From: JACJYE01 sp964432875
Lineage (GTDB): Bacteria > Bacteroidota > Bacteroidia > Chitinophagales > Saprospiraceae
Direction of reading: 5' to 3'
Assembly (NCBI GenBank): GCA_964432875.1
Contig: CAYSPJ010000022.1
Location: 1 to 52,580, forward strand
Length of the DNA stretch: 52,580 nucleotides
Shown: positions 32,717 through 40,947 of the stretch, piece after piece
Layout: each line of letters begins with the position of its first letter
Numbering within the stretch: position 1 is the stretch's first letter
Notes under the pieces: generated by a model
Told to the model about the DNA's origin: nothing
The model's input: only the letters and a program-made list of their open reading frames with translations
Databases searched by the model: none
Translations under genes and position numbers: made by a program

Positions 32717-33382
32717 ATGAAGAAGCATGCCATGTGGATTGCCCTGTTGTTTTGCGCCAGCGTTCTGTCTGCACAATACACAGATCAAGGCAACTTTATG
32801 CTCGGTTCTACTTTTGGCCTCTCGGCTGCCAAATCAACTATTTCGCATAGCGCCGGCGATGGGGAGGCATCCGTGGAAAACCCGACTTCTACCCTATTCA
32901 CGATCAGCCCTTCGGTGGGCTACTTTGTGCTGGATGAACTTGCTATCGGCATCAGCATGGACTACACCTTTAGCCAAGTGCGCAGCGCCGAAGGCGAGAA
33001 GAACGAAGACAGCAATGTGCTATTCGGCCCCCTTGCCCGCTATTACTTACCCGTAGCTGATGATATGGCGGTCTTTCTGGAGGGGAGTTTTGGTTTTGGC
33101 AATTCCCGCAACGACATGGAGCTTGGCGGGCAGCCCCAAAACATCCGCACCAATATGGTAGCCTTTGGTGTCGGGCCGGGCCTGACGATCTTCTCTACCA
33201 GCGCCATCGGCATCGAAGCCTTGTGCAAGTACAACTTCTCGCGCAGCACTTTTGACACCACTATCGGCGGGATAAACGCCAAAACGATTACCCGGACTAA
33301 CCAGTTCGACTTTTCCGTGGGCCTGCGGTTTTACTTTGGCGGCTTGCAAAAAGCAGGGACTGCTAGTTCGCGGATGTATTGA
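32717..33382 (+). CDS. Outer-membrane beta-barrel protein (OmpW/PorT-like size)
   Basis: A 221-residue protein from the ATG at 32717 (MKKHAMWIALLFCASVLSAQ, a signal peptide). Earlier in-frame ATG 32684 is less likely. The mature chain alternates beta strands typical of a small barrel: GNFMLGSTFGLSAAKS, FTISPSVGYFVLDELAIGIS, LFGPLARYYLPVADDMAVFL, MVAFGVGPGLTIFSTSAIG and the final FDFSVGLRFYFGG strand. It is annotated in relatives simply as outer-membrane beta-barrel domain protein. It lies after the export operon's terminator, so it is probably an independent gene. Confidence 0.8.
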   Translation: MKKHAMWIALLFCASVLSAQYTDQGNFMLGSTFGLSAAKSTISHSAGDGEASVENPTSTLFTISPSVGYFVLDELAIGISMDYTFSQVRSAEGEKNEDSNVLFGPLARYYLPVADDMAVFLEGSFGFGNSRNDMELGGQPQNIRTNMVAFGVGPGLTIFSTSAIGIEALCKYNFSRSTFDTTIGGINAKTITRTNQFDFSVGLRFYFGGLQKAGTASSRMY

Positions 33383-33463
33383 AGGGGGAGGGATCAGCCT
33401 GATTGATGAACAAGGGGATTTTTTTCGCAAGCCGTACAACGCATCCTTGCGCCGTACTTGTTT

Positions 33464-33982
33464 TCATCCTTCCGGAAAATGCTCCCGCAGCCTGCGCACC
33501 ACCTCAAAAGCGGCAGGGCAGATGGTGGTATTTTTTAGCGTCAGCCCTAATATTTGATGAAAGTTTTTGCGGTCGGTATGAGGGTACTCCTGGCAAGCCT
33601 TCGGGCGCACGCTATAGATGGAGCAGTAATTGTCGGTACCGAGGAAAGGGCAAGGGGCCTGGGTGAGCACATAGTCGCCTTCCTCATCAAGACGGAGGTA
33701 GCGCGCCACAAATTCTGCTGGCCGCAGCCGCAAGTGGGCAGCGATGCGTTCAATATCTTTATCGCGGAAAATGGGGCTGGTCGTTTTACAGCAGTTGGCG
33801 CACTTCAGGCAGTCTATTTCCGTAAAAACCTCCTCGTGCAATCCTGCCACGTGATGATCCAAGGCCCTGGGCTTGCGCTGGGCTAGCTTGCGGAAGTATT
33901 TCTTATTGGCTTTCAGCTCATCTTGGGCGCGCTGGCGCAGCTTGGGCAGCAGGGCCTCCAACAGCCCGGTTTCGTGCTTCAT
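33464..33982 (-). CDS. YkgJ-family zinc/iron-chelating cysteine-cluster protein
   Basis: A 172-residue protein from the ATG at 33982 (MKHETGLLEALLPKL). The longer in-frame start at 34045 is disfavoured because a minus-strand TATTTTTG -7-like box (34015-34008) lies 26 bases upstream of the shorter start. The YkgJ signature CLKCANCC (C-x2-C-x2-CC) appears in the middle, followed by CPFLGTDNYCSIYSVRPKAC and a last CP. These eight cysteines are thought to bind a metal, iron-sulfur or zinc. There is no signal peptide. Cellular role unknown. It is a single gene converging on the OMP gene. Confidence 0.9.
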   Translation of the reverse strand: MKHETGLLEALLPKLRQRAQDELKANKKYFRKLAQRKPRALDHHVAGLHEEVFTEIDCLKCANCCKTTSPIFRDKDIERIAAHLRLRPAEFVARYLRLDEEGDYVLTQAPCPFLGTDNYCSIYSVRPKACQEYPHTDRKNFHQILGLTLKNTTICPAAFEVVRRLREHFPEG

Positions 33983-34242
33983 AAGTATTGCCTGATTGGT
34001 AGCGCGGCAAAAATAGGGCATCTGCACGACAGTTTCCCGCTCCATCAGCCTTTGGCCTCATCGCTTCACCTTTTTTATTGCTCGAAATATCCCAGCGTAG
34101 TGTCGTCAAGTCACTGCCCCACCCACAGATTTAAAAATCGCTAACTCAAAAGTGGCCACTTGGCACGTTACCTCACTTCCGGCTCCACCACAAAACCTTT
34201 TCCCCCTATTCCCGGTTTGCTAGGAATGAAAACAGTCACATT

Positions 34243-35157
34243 TTGAATACAACACCTGCCAGGCCGGCAACGATAGCCCCGGCGACGGCATCCGGAATTG
34301 ATTGGAAGAACTGGGCCATCCTCATCATACTCAGCCTTATCTGGGGTACTTCCTACATCCTCATCAAGCGAGGGCTAGAAGTTTTTTCGCCTACCCAGGT
34401 AGCAAGCCTTCGCTTGTCTCTTTCCTCCATTGCCTTTATCCCGATATTGCTGTATCGCTTAAAGCGAGTGGACTGGTCGCGATGGAAGCCCCTGCTGCTG
34501 GTAGGCTTGTTGGGCAGTGGGTTCCCTGCTTTTCTCTTCTCCTTGGCGCAAACGCAAATCAGCAGTTCGATGGCGGGCATGCTCAACTCGCTGACCCCTT
34601 TATTTACCCTCCTCTTGGGCATTCTGTTTTTCGGCTTGAAAGCCGCCGGGAGCAAAGCCCTGGGCGTACTGCTCGGCCTGGCAGGCGCTACGGCGCTGAT
34701 CTTGCTGGGCAATGATGCCTCCATGGGAGGCAACGCCTGGTATGGCCTGTTGGTAGTGATGGGAGCGCTATGTTATGCCGGCAGCTCGAACATCGTGGGC
34801 GCTTACCTGCGCGACATGAGCTCGATCACTATTAGCGCCGTAGCCTTTGCAATGATTGGGTTGCCAGCCATGGCCTACTTGCTTTCTACCGATTTCATGC
34901 CCATCCTGGCTCATCGGGAAGGCGCCTGGGCTGCGCTGGGCTACATCGCTGCCCTGTCCTTGTTCAGCACGGTGTTGGCCTCGGTGATTTTCTTTCGCCT
35001 GGTGCAATCAACTTCGCCCGTCTTCGCCTCCATGATCAGCTATTTGGTGCCTATCGTAGCCCTGGCCTGGGGCGCTTTCGACGGCGAACCTATCGCACTG
35101 ATCCACTTCCTGGGGATGGGGCTGATTATGTCGGGAATCTATTTGGTGAAGAAATAG
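34243..35157 (+). CDS. EamA/DMT-superfamily transporter
   Basis: A 304-residue inner-membrane protein with ten hydrophobic segments in two EamA repeats (first about 25-155, second about 165-300). The first has LIWGTSYILIKRGLE and ASLRLSLSSIAFIPILL; the second, ALCYAGSSNIVGAYL. The frame opens with a TTG codon at 34243 (MNTTPARPATIA), and no ATG lies early in the frame, so TTG is the probable start. An upstream ATG at 34226 is out of frame and meets a stop that overlaps this TTG. Members export amino acids, metabolites or drugs; the substrate here is unknown. Confidence 0.88.
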   Translation: MNTTPARPATIAPATASGIDWKNWAILIILSLIWGTSYILIKRGLEVFSPTQVASLRLSLSSIAFIPILLYRLKRVDWSRWKPLLLVGLLGSGFPAFLFSLAQTQISSSMAGMLNSLTPLFTLLLGILFFGLKAAGSKALGVLLGLAGATALILLGNDASMGGNAWYGLLVVMGALCYAGSSNIVGAYLRDMSSITISAVAFAMIGLPAMAYLLSTDFMPILAHREGAWAALGYIAALSLFSTVLASVIFFRLVQSTSPVFASMISYLVPIVALAWGAFDGEPIALIHFLGMGLIMSGIYLVKK

Positions 35158-35169
35158 CTCGCAAAATGA

Positions 35170-35205
35170 AATGCGGCAGCCGACATGACTGCCGACTGCC
35201 GCATT
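35170..35205. terminator. Bidirectional terminator between EamA and HMA genes
   Basis: AATGCGGCAG and CTGCCGCATT form a perfect 10-bp stem around a 16-base loop that can form an inner hairpin. It lies between convergent stops, 12 bases after the EamA gene. Confidence 0.85.
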
Positions 35206-35267
35206 AAACGACTTGGTTATCTATCTAAATCAGGATTGATTTCAAGCCTTTCCCACTTCAGATACCT

Positions 35268-35780
35268 CTAGCCTTTCGGCCGCTCATACTGGCAGCAGCC
35301 GTGAAGTTGGCTATAAACTTCATCGGAGGCACGATGAGTATCAGAATCGTAACCGACAGCGGCTACTTTTGCTTTGATATCGTCCAATTCAATCGCCTTG
35401 GAGTCGTAAGTGACCGTCAGCTGCTTGGTTTTAACATCCCAATTGCTCGACTGGATAGCGGCTACGCCCGACAGGGCATTTTCGATAGTGCGCTTGCACA
35501 TGCCGCAGTTGCCATAGACTTTGAAAGAGGCTTCGACAAATTCGGCCTTGGCAGAGACTTGGCTAGCGCTGGCGCCAGCGTCGCTGGCAGCACCAACCGC
35601 CGCCGTGGAGCAACAAGCTTTGTCGCCGCCTTTATGGTCGCAGCTTGCAGCCTTGGCAGAACCTTCTTTAGTAGCACAGGCAGCTTTCGCTTTGCCCGCA
35701 CAGCACGCTTTGGCGCTCTGAGCGCTAGCGAAATTGGCACCAGCTAAGGCCAGCGCGAAGAGGAGGAGGAATTTTTTCAT
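35268..35780 (-). CDS. Exported cysteine-rich protein with a heavy-metal-associated (HMA) domain
   Basis: A 170-residue protein from the ATG at 35780 (MKKFLLLFALALAGANFASAQ signal peptide). The in-frame 35813 start is rejected for lack of a signal sequence. A low-complexity Ala/Lys/Cys linker (residues 22-75) carries CC pairs at 26-27 and 56-57 plus single Cys at 35 and 47. An HMA fold follows at about 80-145 with the metal site GNCGMC (Cys92 and Cys95), and a third CC pair lies near the end (162-163). The HMA site suggests Cu(I) or a similar soft metal. The extra cysteines outside it could add metal ligands or disulfides. It is exported, so it acts outside the cytoplasm. No P-type ATPase is nearby. 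Confidence 0.88.
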   Translation of the reverse strand: MKKFLLLFALALAGANFASAQSAKACCAGKAKAACATKEGSAKAASCDHKGGDKACCSTAAVGAASDAGASASQVSAKAEFVEASFKVYGNCGMCKRTIENALSGVAAIQSSNWDVKTKQLTVTYDSKAIELDDIKAKVAAVGYDSDTHRASDEVYSQLHGCCQYERPKG

Positions 35781-35824
35781 ATTGAAACGATTTTTCGTGA
35801 ATTTGACATCCATAATTATCGAGG

Positions 35825-35832
35825 CAAATATA
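35825..35832 (-). promoter_or_regulatory. Candidate -7 box for the HMA gene
   Basis: On the minus strand TATATTTG matches TAnnTTTG, 44 bases upstream of the start at 35780. No well-spaced TTG -33 box is visible, so confidence is limited. Confidence 0.4.
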
Positions 35833-35914
35833 CCAGGCCATCCTGAAAATAGGTTTAATGGGCAAGTGGATTAACAACGAATTAACAGTCTGGCCCAAAA
35901 TCTGGAGAAAGGCC

Positions 35915-35922
35915 TATCTTTG
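35915..35922 (+). promoter_or_regulatory. Candidate -7 box for the rfaE2-nif3-zinc-ribbon operon
   Basis: TATCTTTG matches TAnnTTTG exactly, 44 bases upstream of the rfaE2 start. The -33 region is weak (TGG rather than TTG). Confidence 0.55.
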
Positions 35923-35966
35923 CCTGCTATTTTCACCAAGCTCAATAGTGTCAAAAAGATCCATCG

Positions 35967-36458
35967 ATGCTAGAAAGAATACGTGCCAAGATTCAGCCTT
36001 GGGATACCGCCCGCCAGAGTGTTGAGGGCTGGCAGCGGCAAGGCCTGAAAGTCGTCTTTACCAACGGTTGCTTCGACTTGCTGCACTACGGGCACATCCA
36101 CTACCTGGCTCAGGCACGGGAGCAGGGTGACAAGCTGGTCATCGGATTGAACAGCGATGCTTCGGTACGGCGCCTGAAAGGGGCCGGCCGCCCTATCAAT
36201 AGCGCCCTCACCCGGGAATTCCTGCTGGCTGCCCTGGAATGCGTGGACCTGGTGGTCGTCTTTGAGCAAGATACGCCGCTAGAACTCATCCAATTGTTAA
36301 GTCCGGATGTTTTGCTAAAAGGCGGGGATTATCAGCCTGAAGACATCGTCGGCGCCAGCCACGTGTTGGCGAGAGGGGGGGAGGTAAAAGCCCTGCCTTA
36401 TATCGAAGGGCATTCCACCACAGCTATCGAACAAAAAATCCGCCGGGAAGGCGCTTGA
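35967..36458 (+). CDS. rfaE2: D-glycero-beta-D-manno-heptose 1-phosphate adenylyltransferase
   Basis: A 163-residue cytidylyltransferase-fold enzyme that makes ADP-heptose for lipopolysaccharide core synthesis. The nucleotide-binding signature is FTNGCFDLLHYGHIHYL near residues 30-46 with the HxGH motif (HYGH), followed by IGLNSDASVRRLKG and RPIN. It ends in the RfaE2 pattern LPYIEGHSTTAIEQKIR. It is the stand-alone adenylyltransferase domain, as usual in Bacteroidota, without the kinase half of HldE. It leads an operon with nif3 (10 bases downstream). Confidence 0.93.
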   Translation: MLERIRAKIQPWDTARQSVEGWQRQGLKVVFTNGCFDLLHYGHIHYLAQAREQGDKLVIGLNSDASVRRLKGAGRPINSALTREFLLAALECVDLVVVFEQDTPLELIQLLSPDVLLKGGDYQPEDIVGASHVLARGGEVKALPYIEGHSTTAIEQKIRREGA

Positions 36459-36468
36459 AACAGACGTT

Positions 36469-37494
36469 ATGAAGATTCGCGAACTGCTTTCATATCTGGA
36501 AACCATTGCTCCGGCAGCTTATCAGGAAAGCTACGATAACGCCGGGCTGATCGTGGGCGATGCCGATGCTGAAATACGCGGCGTGCTCGTGTGCCTGGAT
36601 TCGACCGAAGCAGTGGTAGAGGAGGCCATCGACCGGAACTGCAACCTCATCGTTGCCCACCACCCCATCGTCTTCGTCGGCCTCAAGCGCCTGACGGGCA
36701 GCCATTACGTGCAGCGCGTCGTCATCAAGGCTATCAAGCACGACATCGCGATTTATGCCATCCATACCAACCTCGATAACGTATATCATCAGGGGGTCAA
36801 CGCCAAAATAGCGGAGAAGCTGGGCCTGGCCGATACGTGCATCCTGGCCCCCAAGGCAGTGCTCAAGCAATTGAGCGCCTACGTGCCCGCCGCCGACGCC
36901 GACGCCCTGCGCCACGCGCTGTCGGATGCCGGTGCCAGCCCTGCCCAATTCAGCCTTTCAGCTAGCGGGCCAAGCGGGCCGCAAGACAAAATCGAGGCGC
37001 TCTTCCCCGCCCCACTCCAAAACCAAGTGTTGCAAGCCTTAGCTCAAAGCTTGGGGGGGCAGCTTCCCGCCCATCAAATCATAGCGGTAGAAAACCCCGC
37101 CAGCCACGTCGGCAGCGGCATGATCGGCCGTTTGCCTCAGGCTATGGGGGAAGAAGATTTTTTGGCTTACCTCAAGGAGCGCATGCAGTTGCATTGTATC
37201 CGGCATACCGCTTTATTGGGCAAGCCCATCAAAACGGTGGCCCTATGCGGAGGGGCGGGCGGCTTCCTGCTCGGGAAGGCCATCGCCCAAAAAGCCGACA
37301 TTTTCATCACCAGCGACTACAAATACCACGAATTCTTCGATGCCGATAGCCGCATCCTCATCGCGGATATCGGGCATTTTGAAAGCGAACAATTTACAAT
37401 TGAACTTTTATATGACATTATTTCTCAGAAATTTAGTAATTTTGCGGCCTATTACACCAAAGTCAACACCAATCCGGTGCGCTATTTTTGGTGA
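36469..37494 (+). CDS. Nif3-like dinuclear metal centre protein (YqfO/GTP cyclohydrolase 1 type 2 family)
   Basis: A 341-residue Nif3-family protein. Metal-centre motifs: GLIVGD near 26, VAHHPIVF near 63, HTNLDN near 101 and the C-terminal IADIGHFESEQF near 302. Bacteroidota members usually run about 365 residues with a PII-like insert. Here that insert is shortened (about 140-225): after HALSDAGASPAQF the usual Cys-Ser-Phe...Gly-Thr-Phe stretch is replaced by SLSASGPSGPQDK. The metal site is retained, so it should be functional. Biochemical role is unsettled for the family. It sits between rfaE2 and the zinc-ribbon gene, and nif3 plus zinc ribbon is a common pair. Confidence 0.92.
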   Translation: MKIRELLSYLETIAPAAYQESYDNAGLIVGDADAEIRGVLVCLDSTEAVVEEAIDRNCNLIVAHHPIVFVGLKRLTGSHYVQRVVIKAIKHDIAIYAIHTNLDNVYHQGVNAKIAEKLGLADTCILAPKAVLKQLSAYVPAADADALRHALSDAGASPAQFSLSASGPSGPQDKIEALFPAPLQNQVLQALAQSLGGQLPAHQIIAVENPASHVGSGMIGRLPQAMGEEDFLAYLKERMQLHCIRHTALLGKPIKTVALCGGAGGFLLGKAIAQKADIFITSDYKYHEFFDADSRILIADIGHFESEQFTIELLYDIISQKFSNFAAYYTKVNTNPVRYFW

Positions 37495-37538
37495 AATAGA
37501 ATAAAAAACTGTCTGTCAAACCTTTAAATATCATAATA

Positions 37539-38306
37539 ATGGCAGTAGAACTCACCGTAGCTGAAAAGCTCAAAGAACTCTACGATCTTCAGGTGATTGA
37601 CTCTAAAATTGACGAAATCGAGGTGCTAAAGGGCGAGCTGCCCATCGAAGTGAGCGACCTGGAGGACGAAATTGCCGGGCTGAACACGCGCGTCAAGCGC
37701 CTGGAGGCCCAGGTCAGCGAGATGGAGCAGGAAGAGAGCAAGAATCACGCCAATATCAAGGAAGCAGAAGCCCTGATTGAGCGCTACAACTCGCAGCTTG
37801 ATAATGTCAAGAACAACCGCGAGTACGATGCGTTGATGAAAGAATTGGAGATGCAGAACCTCGATATCCAGCTCTTCGAAAGGAAGATCAAAGCAATCAA
37901 GAAGGATATGCTGGCTAAGCAGGAAACGCTGGATGCTACGCAGGAGCGCATGAATGCCAAGCAGAAAGAACTGGAATCAAAGAAGGTTGAGTTGGAGCAA
38001 ATCATCCAGAAGACTGAAAAAGAAGAAGAGAAACTGCGCAAGCAGTCGGAAAAAGCCCGCAAGCACATTGAGACCCGCCTCATCCGTGCCTACGATAAAA
38101 TCCGCACTACCTACCGCAATGGACTGGCAGTGGTGACGGTATCACGCAATGCCTGTGGCGGCTGCTTCAATATGATCCCACCACAGATGCAACTGGAAAT
38201 AGCCATGCGCAAAAAAATTATGGCTTGCGAACACTGCGGCCGCATCCTCGTCGATGATTTCATCGCCGATGCTCAACCGGAACTGAAAGAGGCCGGACAA
38301 GCATAG
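37539..38306 (+). CDS. Coiled-coil protein with C4-type zinc ribbon
   Basis: A 255-residue protein. Most of it is a long antiparallel coiled coil (about 20-195) rich in Glu and Lys, and the end carries a zinc ribbon: ACGGCFNMIPPQMQ and ACEHCGRIL (C-x2-C ... C-x2-C). This matches the PF02591 family, coiled-coil zinc ribbons common across bacteria and frequently next to nif3, as here (44 bases apart). It is cytoplasmic. A nucleic-acid or protein-tethering role has been suggested for relatives but is not established by this sequence. Confidence 0.92.
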   Translation: MAVELTVAEKLKELYDLQVIDSKIDEIEVLKGELPIEVSDLEDEIAGLNTRVKRLEAQVSEMEQEESKNHANIKEAEALIERYNSQLDNVKNNREYDALMKELEMQNLDIQLFERKIKAIKKDMLAKQETLDATQERMNAKQKELESKKVELEQIIQKTEKEEEKLRKQSEKARKHIETRLIRAYDKIRTTYRNGLAVVTVSRNACGGCFNMIPPQMQLEIAMRKKIMACEHCGRILVDDFIADAQPELKEAGQA

Positions 38307-38340
38307 CCATACGCCGGAAATAACTTCCTGAAAACGACGG

Positions 38341-38385
38341 GCCTTGAGGGGAAAAATTTGTATATTCCCTCAAGGCTTCTTTTCT
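38341..38385 (+). terminator. Intrinsic terminator of the rfaE2-nif3-zinc-ribbon operon
   Basis: GCCTTGAGGG (38341-38350) and CCCTCAAGGC (38367-38376) form a perfect 10-bp stem, followed by the T-rich TTCTTTTCTTT. It lies 34 bases after the zinc-ribbon stop. Confidence 0.88.
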
Positions 38386-38448
38386 TTGTACTTATATAGT
38401 CCTCTGCCTTTACGAGCCAGGAAATTTCAAGCTATTAAAAACCAGTGC

Positions 38449-39939
38449 ATGTACCGGCTCTTAATCTCTTTCTTGTTGCTCACTATGCCCAATTTGCCGC
38501 TGTGGGCTGCCAAGTATTTCGCCTTCACGCCCAATGCCCGGCAAGCTTATGAATATGCTGTGAGCCTACGCTTTGGCGAAGCCTACACCGCCTTATCTCG
38601 TATGAAGCTGGATGACCCCAACAACCTCATCGTCCACCATATCGAAAACTATATCGACTTTTTCACCATCTACATCACCGAAGACGAAGCGGCCTACAAG
38701 CGCCTCAAGAAAAAGCGCGATTTGCGCCTGGAGCTGATCAAAGCCGGCGACGCAACCTCCCCCTACTACCTCTTTGTACAGGCAGATATACGCCTGCAGT
38801 GGGCCCTGGCTCACCTCCGCTTTGAAGACTACGTGGGCGCTTTCAGCGAAGTGAGCAAAGCGCACAAGCTATTGCAGAAAAACGAAGCGCTTTTCCCCGA
38901 CTTCATGCCCAATAAGAAAGACCTCGGCATCCTGCACGCTATGGTCGGCACTATTCCTGACAGTTACAAATGGGGGCTCAAGCTGCTGGGCGGCCTGCAC
39001 GGCACTATTGCCCAGGGCCGGCAGGAAGTGGAACAGGTGCTGGAATATGCCACGAAAAATGACTTTATCTTTGAAGCAGAAACAATTGCCCTTTACGCTT
39101 TTTTACTGCTACACCTGGACAACAAGGAAGACGATGCCTGGGCGGCGGTCTCTTCCGGCAAGCTCAACCCGGTTAAAAACCCCCTGCACTGCTTCGTCAT
39201 GGCCAATATCGCTATGCGCACCAACCGCAATAACCAAGCGATTGAGCTGTTGAAAAAATGCCCCCGCAATGCTGCTTTCCAAGCCTTCCCCTATCTGGAT
39301 TACATGCTGGGCCTGGCCAAGCTGCGCCGCCTGGATCCCGACGCTGGCCCTCACTTCCAAAGCTATATCCGCCGCTATGATGGCCGCAATTTCATCAAAG
39401 AGGCATACCAGAAAATGGCTTGGCAGGAGTTGATCAACGGCAAGCCGGAAGGCTATCGCCAAAATATGCAATACTGCCTGGAAAAAGGCCACAGCATCGC
39501 TGGAGGCGACAAAAACGCTTGGGAAGAAGCCCGTGGCGGCCTGCCTCCCGACCTAAGCCTGCTCAAAGCCCGCCTGCTTTTTGACGGCGGGTATTTTCAA
39601 AGAGGGTATGAACTGCTAGCGGCTAAACCCCTCGCCAGTTTTGCACCGGGGCACAACCAACTGGAGTACCATTACCGCATGGGGCGCTTACTGCATGGGC
39701 TGAAACGCTATAGCGAGGCTCTGCGCTACTATCAAACGACCATAGAACAAGGCGCAGCGCAACCCTGGTTTTATGCCTGCAATGCCGCCCTCCAAATGGG
39801 CTTGATATACGAAAAACAGGCTCATCATGAGAAAGCCCGTAAAGCCTTTGAGCTTTGTCTGCGGCTCAACCCGGAGGAGTACCGCCTTGGCCTGCACCAA
39901 AAAGCAAAATCGGGGCTGGCGCGGTTGAAAGGTAAGTGA
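38449..39939 (+). CDS. Exported tetratricopeptide-repeat protein of unknown function
   Basis: A 496-residue protein from the ATG at 38449 (MYRLLISFLLLTMPNLPLWA signal peptide). The frame upstream crosses the terminator and is not used. The mature chain is all-helical, with TPR-like spacing, for example AYEYAVSLRFGEAYTALSRM, YHYRMGRLLHGLKRYSEALRY and the last repeat ALQMGLIYEKQAHHEKARKAFELCL. It is likely a periplasmic scaffold that binds other proteins. The 3' end runs into a GGTTAAA tandem array right after the stop codon. Confidence 0.85.
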   Translation: MYRLLISFLLLTMPNLPLWAAKYFAFTPNARQAYEYAVSLRFGEAYTALSRMKLDDPNNLIVHHIENYIDFFTIYITEDEAAYKRLKKKRDLRLELIKAGDATSPYYLFVQADIRLQWALAHLRFEDYVGAFSEVSKAHKLLQKNEALFPDFMPNKKDLGILHAMVGTIPDSYKWGLKLLGGLHGTIAQGRQEVEQVLEYATKNDFIFEAETIALYAFLLLHLDNKEDDAWAAVSSGKLNPVKNPLHCFVMANIAMRTNRNNQAIELLKKCPRNAAFQAFPYLDYMLGLAKLRRLDPDAGPHFQSYIRRYDGRNFIKEAYQKMAWQELINGKPEGYRQNMQYCLEKGHSIAGGDKNAWEEARGGLPPDLSLLKARLLFDGGYFQRGYELLAAKPLASFAPGHNQLEYHYRMGRLLHGLKRYSEALRYYQTTIEQGAAQPWFYACNAALQMGLIYEKQAHHEKARKAFELCLRLNPEEYRLGLHQKAKSGLARLKGK

Positions 39940-39940
39940 A

Positions 39941-39976
39941 GGTTAAAGGTTAAAGGTTAAAGGTTAAAGGGGGGGG
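39941..39976. repeat. Tandem heptamer array (GGTTAAA x4) ending in a run of eight G
   Basis: Four perfect GGTTAAA units (39941-39968) are followed by eight G. The array begins one base after the TPR gene's stop and ends 25 bases before the hydrolase start. Slippage in the repeats or the G-run would change the spacing between the two genes. Confidence 0.9.
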
Positions 39977-40001
39977 AAGCATAGTCTATTCAACTACAGC
40001 G

Positions 40002-40835
40002 ATGGCTCAATATGCGCACATACCAACGCCCTGGGGGCAAGTCGGCTACCGTAAAATGGGGCGGGGCAGCCGCCTGCTCATCGCTTTTCATGGCTTTGGC
40101 AGCGACAGCCAGGTATTTGAGTGCCTGGAAGCGCACCTCCATGATAGCTGTACCGTATATGCCCTCGATCTGCCCTTCCACGGGCATACGGAGTGGCAGG
40201 CAGCTTCCTATCGGCCAAAACAACTGCTTTTTATCATCGAGGCGGTGCTGGCCTTGGCTGACAAGCCGCGCTTTGAGGCTGTGGGCCATAGCTTAGGTGG
40301 CCGCTTATGGCTTTGCCTGCTCCCCAAAGTGGCCGCCAAGCTGGATGCATTATACCTCTTGGCCCCCGATGGGCTGCACACCCGATCCATGGGCTTGGCG
40401 GAATGGCCGCCTTTATTGCTGCGGCGCTTGCTGGGCCACCTGGCCAACCAGCCAGGCTACCTCCTTCAAATGTTGCGCCAGTTTGGGCTGATCGATGATT
40501 TTTCCGGGCGGTATTTGCAACACCACTTGGAAGATGCCGCCCGGCGCCAGCGGCTGCTGCACACCTGGTATGCCCTTGACCGCTTTTACCTAACACCCCA
40601 AAAAGCCCGCCAGCACTTAGCCTTTAATCAAGTGCCTACCTTGGCATTATTGGGAAAAAACGATAAGCTCGTTTCTAAAATCGAGCTACAAAACACCTTG
40701 CAAGGGCTGGAAAACGTCCTCATCCAGGAAGTCAACGCCAATCATCAGTCTATTTGCCAAAAAGCAGCCCCTTTCCTAAGCGACGGGCTGCTCCGCTACT
40801 GGAACCATTTCAACTTATTGCGGCAAAGGCAGTAA
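40002..40835 (+). CDS. Alpha/beta hydrolase
   Basis: A 277-residue soluble enzyme of the alpha/beta-hydrolase fold. FHGFGSDSQVF near 30 is the oxyanion-hole region, GHSLGG near 92 contains the nucleophile Ser, the acid is probably Asp in LLGKNDKLV near 225, and His in NANHQSI near 250 completes the triad. A helical lid region (about 125-205) is rich in Leu, Arg and His. No signal peptide. Substrate unknown; esterase or lipase-like activity is the safest guess. Confidence 0.88.
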   Translation: MAQYAHIPTPWGQVGYRKMGRGSRLLIAFHGFGSDSQVFECLEAHLHDSCTVYALDLPFHGHTEWQAASYRPKQLLFIIEAVLALADKPRFEAVGHSLGGRLWLCLLPKVAAKLDALYLLAPDGLHTRSMGLAEWPPLLLRRLLGHLANQPGYLLQMLRQFGLIDDFSGRYLQHHLEDAARRQRLLHTWYALDRFYLTPQKARQHLAFNQVPTLALLGKNDKLVSKIELQNTLQGLENVLIQEVNANHQSICQKAAPFLSDGLLRYWNHFNLLRQRQ

Positions 40836-40947
40836 AGCAAATTAACAGCGGCCCCAAGCAGCAAAAGGCCGGAAAACCCGGTCTATTGGAAGAATCCCCG
40901 TTTTTACTGCGCTCAACGCCGCTTAACAAATCTCAAAAACACTAGAA

